DNA of 64,000 nt. Origin: Gymnorhina tibicen (lineage: Eukaryota > Chordata > Aves > Passeriformes > Artamidae). The notes below the pieces were generated by a model. It worked only from the letters and a program-made list of their open reading frames with translations, did not search any database and was not told the origin of the DNA. The stretch spans positions 133,527 to 197,526 of the forward strand of contig VXAZ01002274.1 of assembly GCA_013399875.1 (NCBI GenBank). Reading direction: 5' to 3'. Both the position numbers and the translations under genes were made by a program. Below, in pieces: positions 11,783 through 22,792 of this stretch (its first letter is position 1; every line of letters starts with the position of its first letter).

Positions 11783-14340
11783 CAGTACTTCTGGAATGAC
11801 AAGCCATAAAATCTGGAATGGCACAGGTATAACCATCCTACACTGGAATGACTTTTTCTAGTGACTTTTGGAGGTCTTTGGCAGCCTTGTTTGCTATGAT
11901 CCTTTGTATTTTCCACATAGTGAGTCCAGGATGTCTGATTTTCCCAATGCTTTTCTAGCTCTAAAGGCTGAACACGTTCCTGAAAAAGCACATGAAATGA
12001 TTGTGGATTGATTTGGGGTAAAATGGTAAATATTCAAGAAACAAACCAAAACCGTAAAAAGCCTGATGAAGAAAAAGAAAAAAGCTCTCCATCTATTATA
12101 TTTTCTTGTTGGATTTTAGGTTTCAGGGACAAATCCATCCTGCCATGGTACAAGAAAACTCCACACCCTCATAAAACCAATATAATGAGCAGAACATGGT
12201 AGCAAATCCTCCTGGTTTTGTTTTAGTTTGGAAGGCATTAAAGAAAAGTGTTGTGCAGAGGGAATGGAAATGTTGCCCATGTGCCAATTCCACAAGGGTG
12301 TGTTCTTCTAGAGCCAGGTATGTCACTCAATGAAAAGCAGTGTTCAGCTCCTGCCATGGTTTGGGGATTAGCCAGAGAGGTTGGAGAGGGTTGGATGGAA
12401 GGAGAAAGAAGCCTGGTACTTTTTGCTGCCAACTTTCTGCTTTTTGTCCAGCTTCCCCTACAGAAATGACATCTGAAATGCAAGCTGGCCTCTTTCCCTT
12501 ATGGAAACCTCAAACAAAATTTAATAGTAGGGGCTTATATTCAAGTGTCCCATAAAGTGTTGTAGAGAATTGTATCATTACTGGAGAATTTTGTGGTGTG
12601 GTCCAATCTCTTCAACCTGAAATCTTCCCCACCCCAGAATTTTGGACTAGCCAGAATGAATTGGACACATCTATTCACTCTATAGATATTTATTAGTTTG
12701 TTTTACTTCACTGCTTTATGTCTTATGAACAGAGCAAGAACCATTATTCTAGAGAGTGGCTAAGCAGCGATTACACCCCACAAGACTCTAAGGTGACGTT
12801 CATAGCGATGGAAGGATGAATGATGGTAAGACAATGGGGAACCCAGACAAAATGTGCCCATGTTTATCCTGCAAGAGAATGAGGACTCAGCGCCTTCCCT
12901 AACTTGGGCTCTGGCAAGCAGAATGTACATGGAACAGGGTGCCTGCTGCTGGACTGGGCTGTAGTTTGATGTAAGTGGCAGTGATTTTAGCCTGCTAGGG
13001 CAATGGATGCACCTATGTGCTCCAGACTTGTGATTTGTGTGCAAATCACAAGTACTGAAGCACTTTCCCCCTCTCTTGACATCCATAGGATCTGAAAGCA
13101 ATTTTCTTAAACACCACTCAATCCCTACGGAATCTCACTGCTTTCACCCCTATTATGTGCCACAAGGCTTTCCCACAAGGGTTTAATCTTTTGCTGCCTC
13201 AACTGAGAAATCTGTGGAAGCAGAAGGAGCACAAGACAGACTACAGAAGAAAGAAAACACAGTCAGGGATTGTTCAGCCTTGTGCCAAGATGCCCTGTAT
13301 CCCTACAGCTGAGATTCTTCTGAAATTCACTGGTACTAACTAGCATTCATCACTCCAACCCACAGCAATTTGCTGGTGGCGATTTTCCGCTTCCAGCTGG
13401 TGACCTCCTGACCTCAGAGGTTAAGATAATTTTTATTCATGCTACTGAACTTGGCATTTGAATTTTAATGTCACGTTTTTTTGCCTCCCAGCCCCTTCTG
13501 TTTTCCTGGTAGAGGCTTAGAGCTTGTGCAATCGTTTCTGGAGAAAGGGAGAAGTAATATGCCACCCCCAAAGCATGTCAGCAGAACATGTCAAGAGGAC
13601 TCCTGCATGGAAGTGCAAGCCTTGTATTGTCAGGTGAGTGTTGTATTGCTGGGAGACAACACTCATTGGCCAGCTCAGTTGTCTGACATCAGTTATGGGT
13701 CACGTAATGTGGAAGAGAAGGGACCATACACAGATGCTCAGCAGGCACTAAGAAAAAGTTACAGTAAAAGATGGAAACACCATCAATGGGACAATCAGTG
13801 GGAAATCAATGGGATATATTTTGAATTAACTCTTTCAATACGCTCATTCAGCCCGTTCCAGTTCAGGGAACAATTAACATCAGAGAGAGTTTGGTGGCCA
13901 ACATACCATCATTTGGGCTCTGGGTAGCAAACCCCAGGGACACTCAGACACCCAGTGAAATACATGACTAAATATCTTTGCTGACCTACGACTGGGTGTA
14001 TCCACATTCTATATCAGGTCAATGTTGTCCTAAAGTCCTTTGAAAATACTAGGAAAAAGGAACCAAAATTTTTCCATGAATCTTCTGTCACTCACCTTCT
14101 GTTCTGCCTTAACCTTATTCGCAGTCCTTTTGTGTAAGGTCTTAATCACAGAAGATAAAGTCAGAAAGAAGCTTAGGAACTAAGAACTATATGGCTGAAT
14201 ATATTTCCATTTATCTGTCCAATACCTGGTAATGAGGCTGGGGATGTATACCTACTGGAGTGTCATAGCATATATTGTCACCATCACACAAGAGAATATG
14301 AAGCTGCTCTTTTGTCACTGTTGTCTTCTATTTAATACAT
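11783..14340. other. Non-coding, hairpin at 13.0 kb otherwise unremarkable
   Basis: Includes a 148-codon frame at 13481-13927 with no recognised domain and no splice context that stands out. The only clear structure is the perfect inverted repeat at 13026-13053. Confidence 0.55.
13026..13053. repeat. Perfect inverted repeat, 12-bp stem and 4-nt loop
   Basis: ACTTGTGATTTG (13026-13037) is followed by TGTG and then the exact reverse complement CAAATCACAAGT (13042-13053). A perfect 12-bp stem with a tetraloop-sized spacer is uncommon by chance. It is shorter than a microRNA precursor stem and is not followed by a T run, so neither a microRNA nor a terminator is indicated. Cruciform potential or a dimeric binding site are possibilities. 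Confidence 0.9.
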
Positions 14341-14382
14341 TTGTAATTTTTATTAATTATTTTTATTATTTTTTATTAATTG
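14341..14382. repeat. AT-rich tract (TTATT/ATTAATT)
   Basis: Forty-two bases of almost pure A and T in a TTTTTATTAATTA-like pattern. No gene context. Confidence 0.8.
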
Positions 14383-14475
14383 CTGTCATACTCTTTAGAG
14401 CCCAGAGTTCCTACTTGGGAATGTCACAGTGTTTCTGGAACCCAGAGCAAAGGTGTTGACCCTGGCATTTTTGCC

Positions 14476-14495
14476 TTTTTTTTTTTTTTTTTTTT
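14476..14495. repeat. T20 homopolymer
   Basis: Twenty consecutive T followed by GGTGTGTGT. It could be the antisense A tail of an old retroposed copy, but no element was recognised to its left. Confidence 0.9.
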
Positions 14496-15125
14496 GGTGT
14501 GTGTAACAAAACATGAAGAATTTGGGGTTTATGACAACCTCCTCTCTCTCCTGAGGTGTCCACCACAAGTGAGATCTGTTCACTCCACTTGCCCAGCCAC
14601 AAGTGACATTCAAGACCAACACTTTCTGAATTCAGCAGTTATTCATGAAAACAAAAAACTGAGCAACAACAGCAACATTTACTAATTTGTTTTTCACACT
14701 AAACAGAAGTTTCCCTCTCTGCATTAAAGTGTGGAATCTCTGAAGCTGTGAATCTGAAATGAAAACCTCCATCTGTGTCTCCGTGTGTTCCCCTGGCCTC
14801 TCTACTCTGCTCCAGGGTAGCTGAATATCAGAACAGATCAACACTGGCAAAAGAAATTAGTGCCTCATTTGCCCACAGTGTTAGGATGGGGATCATCCAA
14901 ATTTTGCCAATACTGGTGTTAAATCAAGAATAGAACAAACAAACAGGCAAACCCAGGTCTCTGCTGGGAAAGCAGAGTAAACTGGCCCTGGAGACACCTT
15001 CAGAAATTTTCATACTCACTGAAGGTATCCCTGACTTATTAATTGCCCAAAACATTTCCTTCACTGTAGACGTGTCTGCTGGCCAAAGTCAAGAACTGAA
15101 CCAGGGATGATCGGGGCTACCAGTG

Positions 15126-15154
15126 TGGCTCTTCATATGGTGAAGGAAGAGCCA
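15126..15154. repeat. Short inverted repeat, 9-bp stem and 11-nt loop
   Basis: TGGCTCTTC (15126-15134) and GAAGAGCCA (15146-15154) are exact reverse complements. No T tract follows and there is no adjoining gene. Confidence 0.8.
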
Positions 15155-15967
15155 AGCTAGAACTGAGACTGAAGGGTAATCTAGTAAAAGACCCTCACAA
15201 AAGTTTCTGAAAGTTAACACTGTGGTGGACCCTTCCCCATAAGTTTTTCTCTCTCGTCCTCCTTTTGTTGCCCACAGGAATCCTCTGAATTTCCATTATT
15301 TTGAAAATTGCTAGCTTTGGACATGCTTTGTTACTGACTTCCATCTGGTGCTGTCATTTAAGCTAGAGCTAAACGGGTTGTCACGCGCTCAGAGATCAGC
15401 ATAAATGCCCTGGCATCAAAGGTTCACAGCCACAAAGGACCAGGCTGCTTCTGAAAAGACGCGAGGATCAAGTCCATTGCATTGCAAATGTGGCCGATTC
15501 CCTAGCTGGTGTTTTGTTTCTGTCTGGGCTTAGAGAGGGGAGGCTGAGGACAAGAAAGGAAATGTTCTGTGGGAAGATGATCTGGCATTTTTTCTCATTC
15601 TCCCCACACACGCATTCCAGAGAGTTATACACCAGATAAGCAGCAAGCACTGTTTGGCTGGCTAACTGCTACACAAGCATTATGGACCATCTGGGGACTT
15701 ATAAAGCCTGCAGGATATAAGTAGAGGTTGTGCTGGAAGTAGAGCCTGAGCTGGTATCCTATGTCTAAATACCAACACAGCTGCTTAGAGCAGGAAAGGG
15801 GAACCCTCCAAAGGAACAGCGGCAGGGGCTCTTCTTTACGAAGGATATTACTCTCGAGTAATTGAATTGGTTGTGACTCCTCATTTGAGCCCATGAAATG
15901 AGATTCCCTCTAACAGAAGGCACTGCAGGGGGTTCAGCAACAGACTCAAAAGGCTCTTATTATATTA

Positions 15968-16020
15968 CCATCACCGTCATCATCATCCTCATGATTATGA
16001 TCATCATCATTGTTGTTATT
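15968..16020. repeat. Imperfect trinucleotide (ATC/TCA)n microsatellite
   Basis: Repeated ATC/CATC units change to ATG/ATT and then GTT units. The Ile/Met/Val-rich frame that crosses it (15898-16128) only looks like a membrane segment because of the repeat. Confidence 0.8.
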
Positions 16021-19000
16021 ACTTTGTTTCTTAAAGACCCTCTGAAAGCGGTTTATTTTTGTGTTTTACGATGCATAAGTTCTGGCCCTGGAACAGATTC
16101 ATTGTGCTTCAGAAGAAGGGAGGATTGAAAGACAGCAGATTCACACACTGAGGAGAACCAGCCTGCTGGCTCAGGCCACACGCCAGTGTTACAGGGACAG
16201 GAGTGCGGTGGATACAATTTCTCATGAGCTTTTAACAGGTGAACCAGGCTGAGCGTGGGGGAGGAGTCTCCCCTGAAAACAAACACATATCTGAGCTTGT
16301 GATATTTTATGAACAAGAGATATACTCGGGGCTCTGGGGTGGAGTGAGCTTGATCTAAAACAAACAGGGTCTTTAGTCACGTCTGAAGACCTTGTTAAAA
16401 TTCTTTCTGCTTGCAAATCCCTCTGATAGTAGGGAGGCACGCTTACCTCCAATGTGACCCCGGGCTGGGGTTTTGCCAAGGGTGAATTTGCCCCTCAGTG
16501 ACTGTTTTCTGAATCCTAAGCACATGCTGGCTTTTAAAAGGCCTTTTCCCAAAACACCAGACTCTACTTTGCTCCAGCTGTTCAGCTTCATGCTGCAGCC
16601 CAGCCTCCCCCAATGGCTGTTCTTCACCCATGTCACTCATCCAAGCGTTGCAGCCTAACACCATTTGTAAATTAGGTCAGTGCCTACAAAGGATCCCAGT
16701 GGTGGCTGAGGGCTCCCCATGCCATGTGCTTTGTAAGAACAAGGCACAACAATTCCCTGACTTAAAGAAGCTTCAGACAAGGAAAGAGAGGAAGGGGTCC
16801 AGGAATATGAAGGGAGGCTCCCAAGATTACTTGAATCACCAAATATTGCTCTTCTCCCAGTCTGCTGATTTTTAGCCCATACCTTTCTCCCCTCAGTTAG
16901 CAACTGCATTAGAGAGAAGTTATTCAACCTGTTCATGCAGATGACTGGCATCACAAGAATTAGTGTAAGTTTTACAAGCAGTCTGCTTTTAACTCGAACA
17001 AGGTGCTTGGTATGTCTTGTATACCCTGAAACCACTGGGGTTCAGGTGAAACTACATGACACACTGAATAACCTTCTGCTTTCTTTTGTTCTTCATAAAC
17101 GTTGAGTGATTTTTTCAACAGAGACATGTCTCAAGTTCCAGGGAAACCCTCAGCCAAGAGGGGATGAAAAAAAAAGTATCAGTCATCCATCATATCATTT
17201 CCAAGTAATACTCCAAAAGTAAACATTGCAGGGCATACGTCTTTGAGGACAGATTTCCAAACACCTAATGTGAGAGATCCAGCTATACCCAATGCCAGCT
17301 CACTTCAGACATGGTTTTTGCAGAATGGTTTTAGATGGAGTGCAGAATTTGGTCTCCCTGCCTCACCAAAATGCTTATGGGTTAGGGCTATTGTAAGTTT
17401 TTGGAAAGTACTTCAAAAGGCACTTCAGTTGAAGAAATAATTATTATATAAGTTACAGCTGAGCATTTATAGGATAATTGCCTTTCCAGAAGTGTACCTC
17501 TAACACACCCTGGCATTGATGTTTTCAATTCCAGGGTGAAGACCAAAACTAAATGAGATCAGCAGGAAATCCATATTCATTTCAAATTCATTTAGCTACC
17601 CCAGGATACAAAAATAAAGTCTTTTACAGTCAAAGACTGAAGATCATTATAATAAGAAAAATATGGGCTGGATGAAGGTAAGTGATTAGGTATGTTTGAG
17701 CAACCATGGGCTTTTCAGGAGGAAATCAGTTCAGATCTTGTTTTTATTTGCAACTTCCACATTCAAATAAAAATTATCCTTCTATAAAAATGAATTAAAA
17801 AGAGCTTCTGCAACTTATTTGGGTGAAGGACCACAAATAAAAGAGGAGTTGGTCCAAAGGTAGAAAAATTGGGGTCATCATATATATCAAAAGGAAAGTA
17901 TAAAACCATGTGGCTAAAGATTTTTCTTCAGTAATTTCCTCAACTGGTCTTTGAATCCATCAAGAGCTGTTCAGTAGGCAGACACAAAAGGTGGCTCAGG
18001 AAATCCACAAGCCTGAGATATCAGGGGCCAGAGGCAGTGTTCTAGGAAGACATCAGTACATGTATGCTCTCTTCTTGTGACTCTTCCTTGGGTTTCTTCA
18101 TTGCCCATGGCCTGTTGGAGAGTAGTCCATAGCTGGCACTGGAAAGCTTCTGCCATTCTCACAAAAAAGCCCTCTTAGGCTCTGCATATTGGTGCTATCC
18201 TCAACTGTGGTTTCCCCACCTCAACTCTGAGTCCTCTTGCTTGCATTTTACTTTCTTCAGAGTTGTTGCAAGTGGAGACATTCAACAGAGAACCCACCAT
18301 GCAGAGCCACATGGGCCAGGATGCCAATAACTGCTTCTCCTCAGTGCAGTGGAGGACAAGAACATGTCCTTAACACCTATAAGAAATACATGATGGGGAG
18401 TAGGTGTCAGTCCTCTGTACTGGTCCCAAGAAACGCACCGAAGAATTCAAGATTTCGGGGTGTGCAGAAAAGATATTCTAGAATGGTGCCAGCTAGTTGC
18501 AGCTGTCACAGGATCGTCAAAATCTTCAGAATAATTACTGTACATCCAGAGCATTCTCAGAGCAGATCTCATTTGTTCCTTTACCTGCTGAGAGGGAGCA
18601 AGAGCTCTGCTTGGAGGTTTTGTTTGGGTGGCGGTCCTTTAACCAAACATGGGGGCTGGTGTGTTCCTGATAAGGTAAAGCTCTTCTTTGGCAAGCTCAT
18701 TTTGCTCCAGAGAGAATCATTACCCTTGTCTGGATGGAAGGATGGAGGATTAGGGGAGTTTATGGAGGGTGAGGATGAGAAGGTGGTGTAATTGTTGTTA
18801 TGCAGATGGGGAAAGGCTCTTGTGTCCAGCTGGACACCCCAGAGAATCAGATAAGCCATTTAGTGTACTTGTTGGCTCCTCATCCATTTAAATTGCTTTG
18901 CAGCTGGGTGCTTTTCCCAAGAACTTTGGAGAAGCAAAGTATGGGTACAGGTCAATGCCATAAGTTCAACAAAGTGAAAGATCTACTCCTCACCCATAGC

Positions 19001-19918
19001 TGGGCCTTGCTCTCAGAATGAAATGCAAGGACTTAAAATGTTTATTAGGCAGAGGGGAGAGTGGGGGTGGTTTTGCTTGCAAAACAGCTTGGGAGAGTTT
19101 CTCAGGGTCTGTTCTGCAAACAGGTGGTTGAAATACCCTCTTAGCTCAAGGTGCAGGGGGATCTGGTGTTTTGAGATGGAGGCAAGCTAAATAACAGCTA
19201 CAAAGATTTCCTTCTGGGCAGCGGATTTCACACATCAGTGGCAGCAGTACCTGCTGTTTCTACTTTCAGACTCAGACAGACCCACAGGAGTTATTCCTCC
19301 ATTACCTCGGTTCTGTCTTCAGGCAGAAATCCTGTGAGAAAAGGCAGAGTTTGACAAACAATACAAAGAAGGCTGGCAGGTACGGTTGTGCCCTGGGCCT
19401 GGGAGCATGCACACCATCACACATGTCCACCACAGGTACTACAGGTACTCCAGGTGTTTTCTCTTGGTCTTGAAATGTTAGAACACAAACAGCATCTCAA
19501 GCAATCACCTAGGGATGCTACCTGATTCCTATAGGCAACAAGCAAAGTATGATTTGAAAGCAGGAGGTCTGAGGAAACTTGTGGACTCCAAAGTTTAGGG
19601 TCAGCAAGTGGCTGCTTAGATGGAGCAAGCAAGGGAAAGATGGACTGATAAACAGTCCGTTAGAGTGGAAGCTGACAGTTTTGTGTTCTGTTTTCCGTCC
19701 CTGCGAATCACATCAACCCACTGACATGATGTTTCCTCTCGTTTTGAAGTGGGGAGAAGGCTCCTGGGATCTCAGGGGCTTCGAAGGTCAAAGCCATTGT
19801 TCTACTGGATGTCGCACTTGTTAATATCTTGATAGGAGCTTAACAACATTATGTTGATTTTCCCCCGACTCACTTTTCTTTTCTTCTAGCCTTTCTGCAG
19901 CCTTAAAAAGGAAACATT

Positions 19919-19934
19919 AAAAAAAAAAAAAAAA
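19919..19934. repeat. A16 homopolymer
   Basis: Sixteen A preceded by GCCTTAAAAAGGAAACATT. No retrotransposon body was recognised upstream. Confidence 0.85.
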
Positions 19935-22589
19935 TGCTGCTTCTTATGCATGAACAATCACTTTCAAATGCCAGATCTCAGTCCAGAGCCTGCTGGAAAG
20001 GAGTCAAGTTCTAAGGAGTCTGTTTTCATATATTTTCTGTTATCAGTCCCCATCACAGATCGGGGTTTGTGGTTTTACAGCTGATGGCAGGTTGCCTGCA
20101 TATCTCAGGGCTGAAATGCAAAAGTAAGCCAAGCATGAAGACAGTATCAGCTTGACGCTACATGCCTTTCTAGGGCTATTAGATAAGAGATAGTGTTTGT
20201 ACAGAGCAAACCTGTTACCTCAAGAAAACAAAGCTGCTTTTAAATGTGGCTTGCCTTAGCTTTCTTCTTTAACAGCTTAGCAAAGTATGTGAGTCAAAGA
20301 AATGGACGGCCAGATCATCAGCTCTACACCACTGACCCCAGTGCAGCAGGAACGAGCTGAAAATACGGTCTAGGGCTGGGCCACTCTGTACAGACCACAG
20401 CACGTGTCATCTGAGGGACTCAGTACCAGCCTGTGGAAAATCAGCCTCCATTTGAGCTTCAGCCAAAAGACCCTTTAACAGTGAAGCATTTCCAGAGGGT
20501 GCTCTTGATGTCAGTCCCAGCGTGTGTGTGAGATACTCTGGGCACTGTGTGAGGAGAACACACAGGGGTCCTTGTTCCTTGATGGTCCAAACTGAGAACA
20601 CTGTTGCTCCCTCCTGACCCATACGCCTGGTTTCCTTCCTGTGGAAATGGTGGCACTGGACTTGCAGTGAGGACTGATGCACACACAAATCTCTCTCCAA
20701 ACCTCATAGTCCAGATTTGTCTGGGCATGCTTTTGCATGCCCCAGTTTAATATAGTCTGAGTACACTTCTGCTCTGAACCACCCTTTCAGAGAATCTCTT
20801 TCCCTATTCGTTAAACCAAATACTCTAGACAACACAGAGACATCCAAAATGCAATATAACACTTTGTGCACTATATACTAACTTTTTGGTAAATTGCAGT
20901 TTTTTCTTCTTTACCACAGTTAGCTACTGTTTTAGGAGTTGTCCTATTCCACTAAACCACAGGAGGTTTCTCTTATCCCAGATGAGCCCAATTCTATGGG
21001 AAAAATTGGATTCCATGTTCTTTTGCATGTCTCCACACTTTCCCAAGAAAGACCACCTTTGAGGCTGTAAATATGGACCTGGTACATCCAGGGAAAAGGT
21101 AGTTTGCCAACATAGAACTTTCTGCTGAAAGGTGAATTTGCTGGACTGGTATTTGTTAAGGAATCAAAATTTCCGAACTACCCCATTCTTTAAACCTAAT
21201 TGTGTATGTACTACTCCAGTCACAAAGGCCCACCAGAAACCTTTCCGTAAAATCCATTGGGGTAAGGCCGCTTTTCTAGGATTTTTCAACTGGTCTGGAT
21301 ATGATCTTATATTAGTATTTATCATCACAAAATTTCAGCATAAGTTGAACTTAAGAAACCTTACCCAACATACTCTGGTACTGCAAAAAATCCCTCTGCA
21401 GAGAAAGATAAACTTTATAGATTAAGACTGACTGATATGAACAAAAGCTCTTGGAAGATAAGTCATTTGGCAAAGCAGGCAATGAGTTAAAACACTCAGC
21501 CCCGAGTCTCTCAGCCTGGTGTAGGGTGAAGCTATTGGATGCTGAAGATCTGAACTGACACCAACCAAGAATGTGGGCACTATGCTTGATCTTGAACTTG
21601 GCTTATAATATGAAAAGTGTCTTAAGAGTTTAAACTCTTACATTGGCACAGCTCTGTTGTACTAAGCTCTCAGCTCCTCCATCAGAGTTAAGGTGGTTTA
21701 AGAATTTAGGGTCTTAAAAGCAGCATGATCTGCTAAACTGCTTTCAAGATTTAGAAGGACTTAGTTCTTTATACCAGTTTAATATCCTAAAGTGGCTGAG
21801 CCACTTTTGCTGGCTTAAAAAGTTACCAGAGTTGAGGCTAGGTGACATTGGAGGGACTCTGTTGTGCAGAGGTTTGGATCAGACCAGTGCAGTGCGGCCT
21901 TCTGGCTTCCCAGTCTGAATCTGCTGTATGTTTTTCAAGGTCATTGCTCAAACAATTCCAAGCAGTTGGCAAATAGAGACTGGGACTGTTTGCCAGTCAA
22001 ATCTAGTTCAAGTATTCTCTGAGTCAATATCCAGCCATTGTGTTACTTATTTGTTCTTCTAATCTTCCAAATCCCCCATAAAACCTATATATTTTTGCTC
22101 TGCCCTCCTCTTCTTACTTTCAATGACAGCATGTCTGCCATTTCTGGAGCTCCTTGAAAATCCATGCCAAGTTTTCTATTGATGCCAGGTTTGTGTCCCA
22201 CCCCTATGCTTTCCTCTAGGAGATACTGTCATTTTTTACTCGCCTTTGTACTCTGGGAACAGGATCTCAGCTTTAGGGTCTGGTGACAGTAAAAAAGTGG
22301 TGAGCACAGGGTGGTTAAAGCAGGGGCATCTGAGAGCCTCTTTCAGAGCTTTTCTGCCTGTGTCTGTCTGCCAGGTAATTTGTACGTCCCTCCTGCAGAA
22401 ATCAGTGTGACATGGTACTCCCGATTCATTTGAACATGAGATTGTCTCCAGTCATGATTGGCACCAGAAGGGAGGTCATGCAATCCAAAACAGAGAGCTG
22501 TTAGATGGTCTCTTCAGCCCTTTCCTCCCTCTCTACTTGACAAATTCCCAACTAGGCAACGGCTTAAATTTTCAGCTCTTGGCATTCCA

Positions 22590-22792
22590 GTCTTCCTGTG
22601 GCAATGAGTCCCACTGTCCCATGAAAACAAAACATTCTTTTCATTAAAATGGAATTTGTCACTCTTCTGTTCTTCTGTCTGAGCCTTCCCTTATCATAAG
22701 AAGAGGAGACACATTGTCTCATTTGTCCCCCATTTTAAAAAGTATTACTTTAATTCACCTCTTCTTTTTGAAAGGCAACACTATTCACTTTA
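22590..22792 (-). mobile_element. Probable very old CR1/L3-type LINE remnant, antisense
   Basis: The plus strand reads GGCAATGAGTCCCACTGTC, then TTCTTTTCATTAAAATGGAATTTG, then CTTATCATAAGAAGAGGAGACA, then CACCTCTTCTTTTTGAAAGGCAACA. This order parallels the antisense 3' UTR of CR1/L3 elements: 'GGCAATGAGTTCCACAGG', a 'CTTCCTTTTATTG' block, 'TGTTATGAGAAGGAG' and 'CTCCTCTTTTCTAAACTGAACA'. Identity is low and the call rests on landmark order. Confidence 0.4.

Larger units (their letters stand above)
14496..22589. other. Non-coding, nothing recognised beyond short repeats
   Basis: An 8 kb stretch of unique-looking sequence. It contains the longest open frame of the window (18237-18791), which starts at TTG and has no recognised domain. 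The first in-frame ATG would leave about 156 codons. Other items are a short hairpin (15126-15154), an ATC/ATG repeat (15968-16020), an A16 run (19919-19934) and an AT-leaning frame at 21132-21425. None supports a gene. Confidence 0.55.

Noticed and set aside
13026..13053. Hairpin considered as a microRNA precursor or transcription terminator
   Set aside because: The stem is only 12 bp, far below a microRNA precursor, and no T run follows it.
13481..13927. 148-codon plus-strand frame
   Set aside because: No recognised domain, no convincing splice or promoter context, and ordinary composition.
14476..14495. T20 run considered as the antisense tail of a retroelement
   Set aside because: No element sequence could be recognised on the expected side, so it is listed only as a homopolymer.
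15898..16128. Frame with an Ile/Val/Met-rich segment resembling a transmembrane helix
   Set aside because: The hydrophobic run is simply the translation of the ATC/ATG/GTT microsatellite.
18237..18791. Longest open frame in the window (184 codons, plus strand)
   Set aside because: It begins at TTG. The first in-frame ATG leaves about 156 codons. The translation has no domain I recognise, and this length is within chance for 64 kb.
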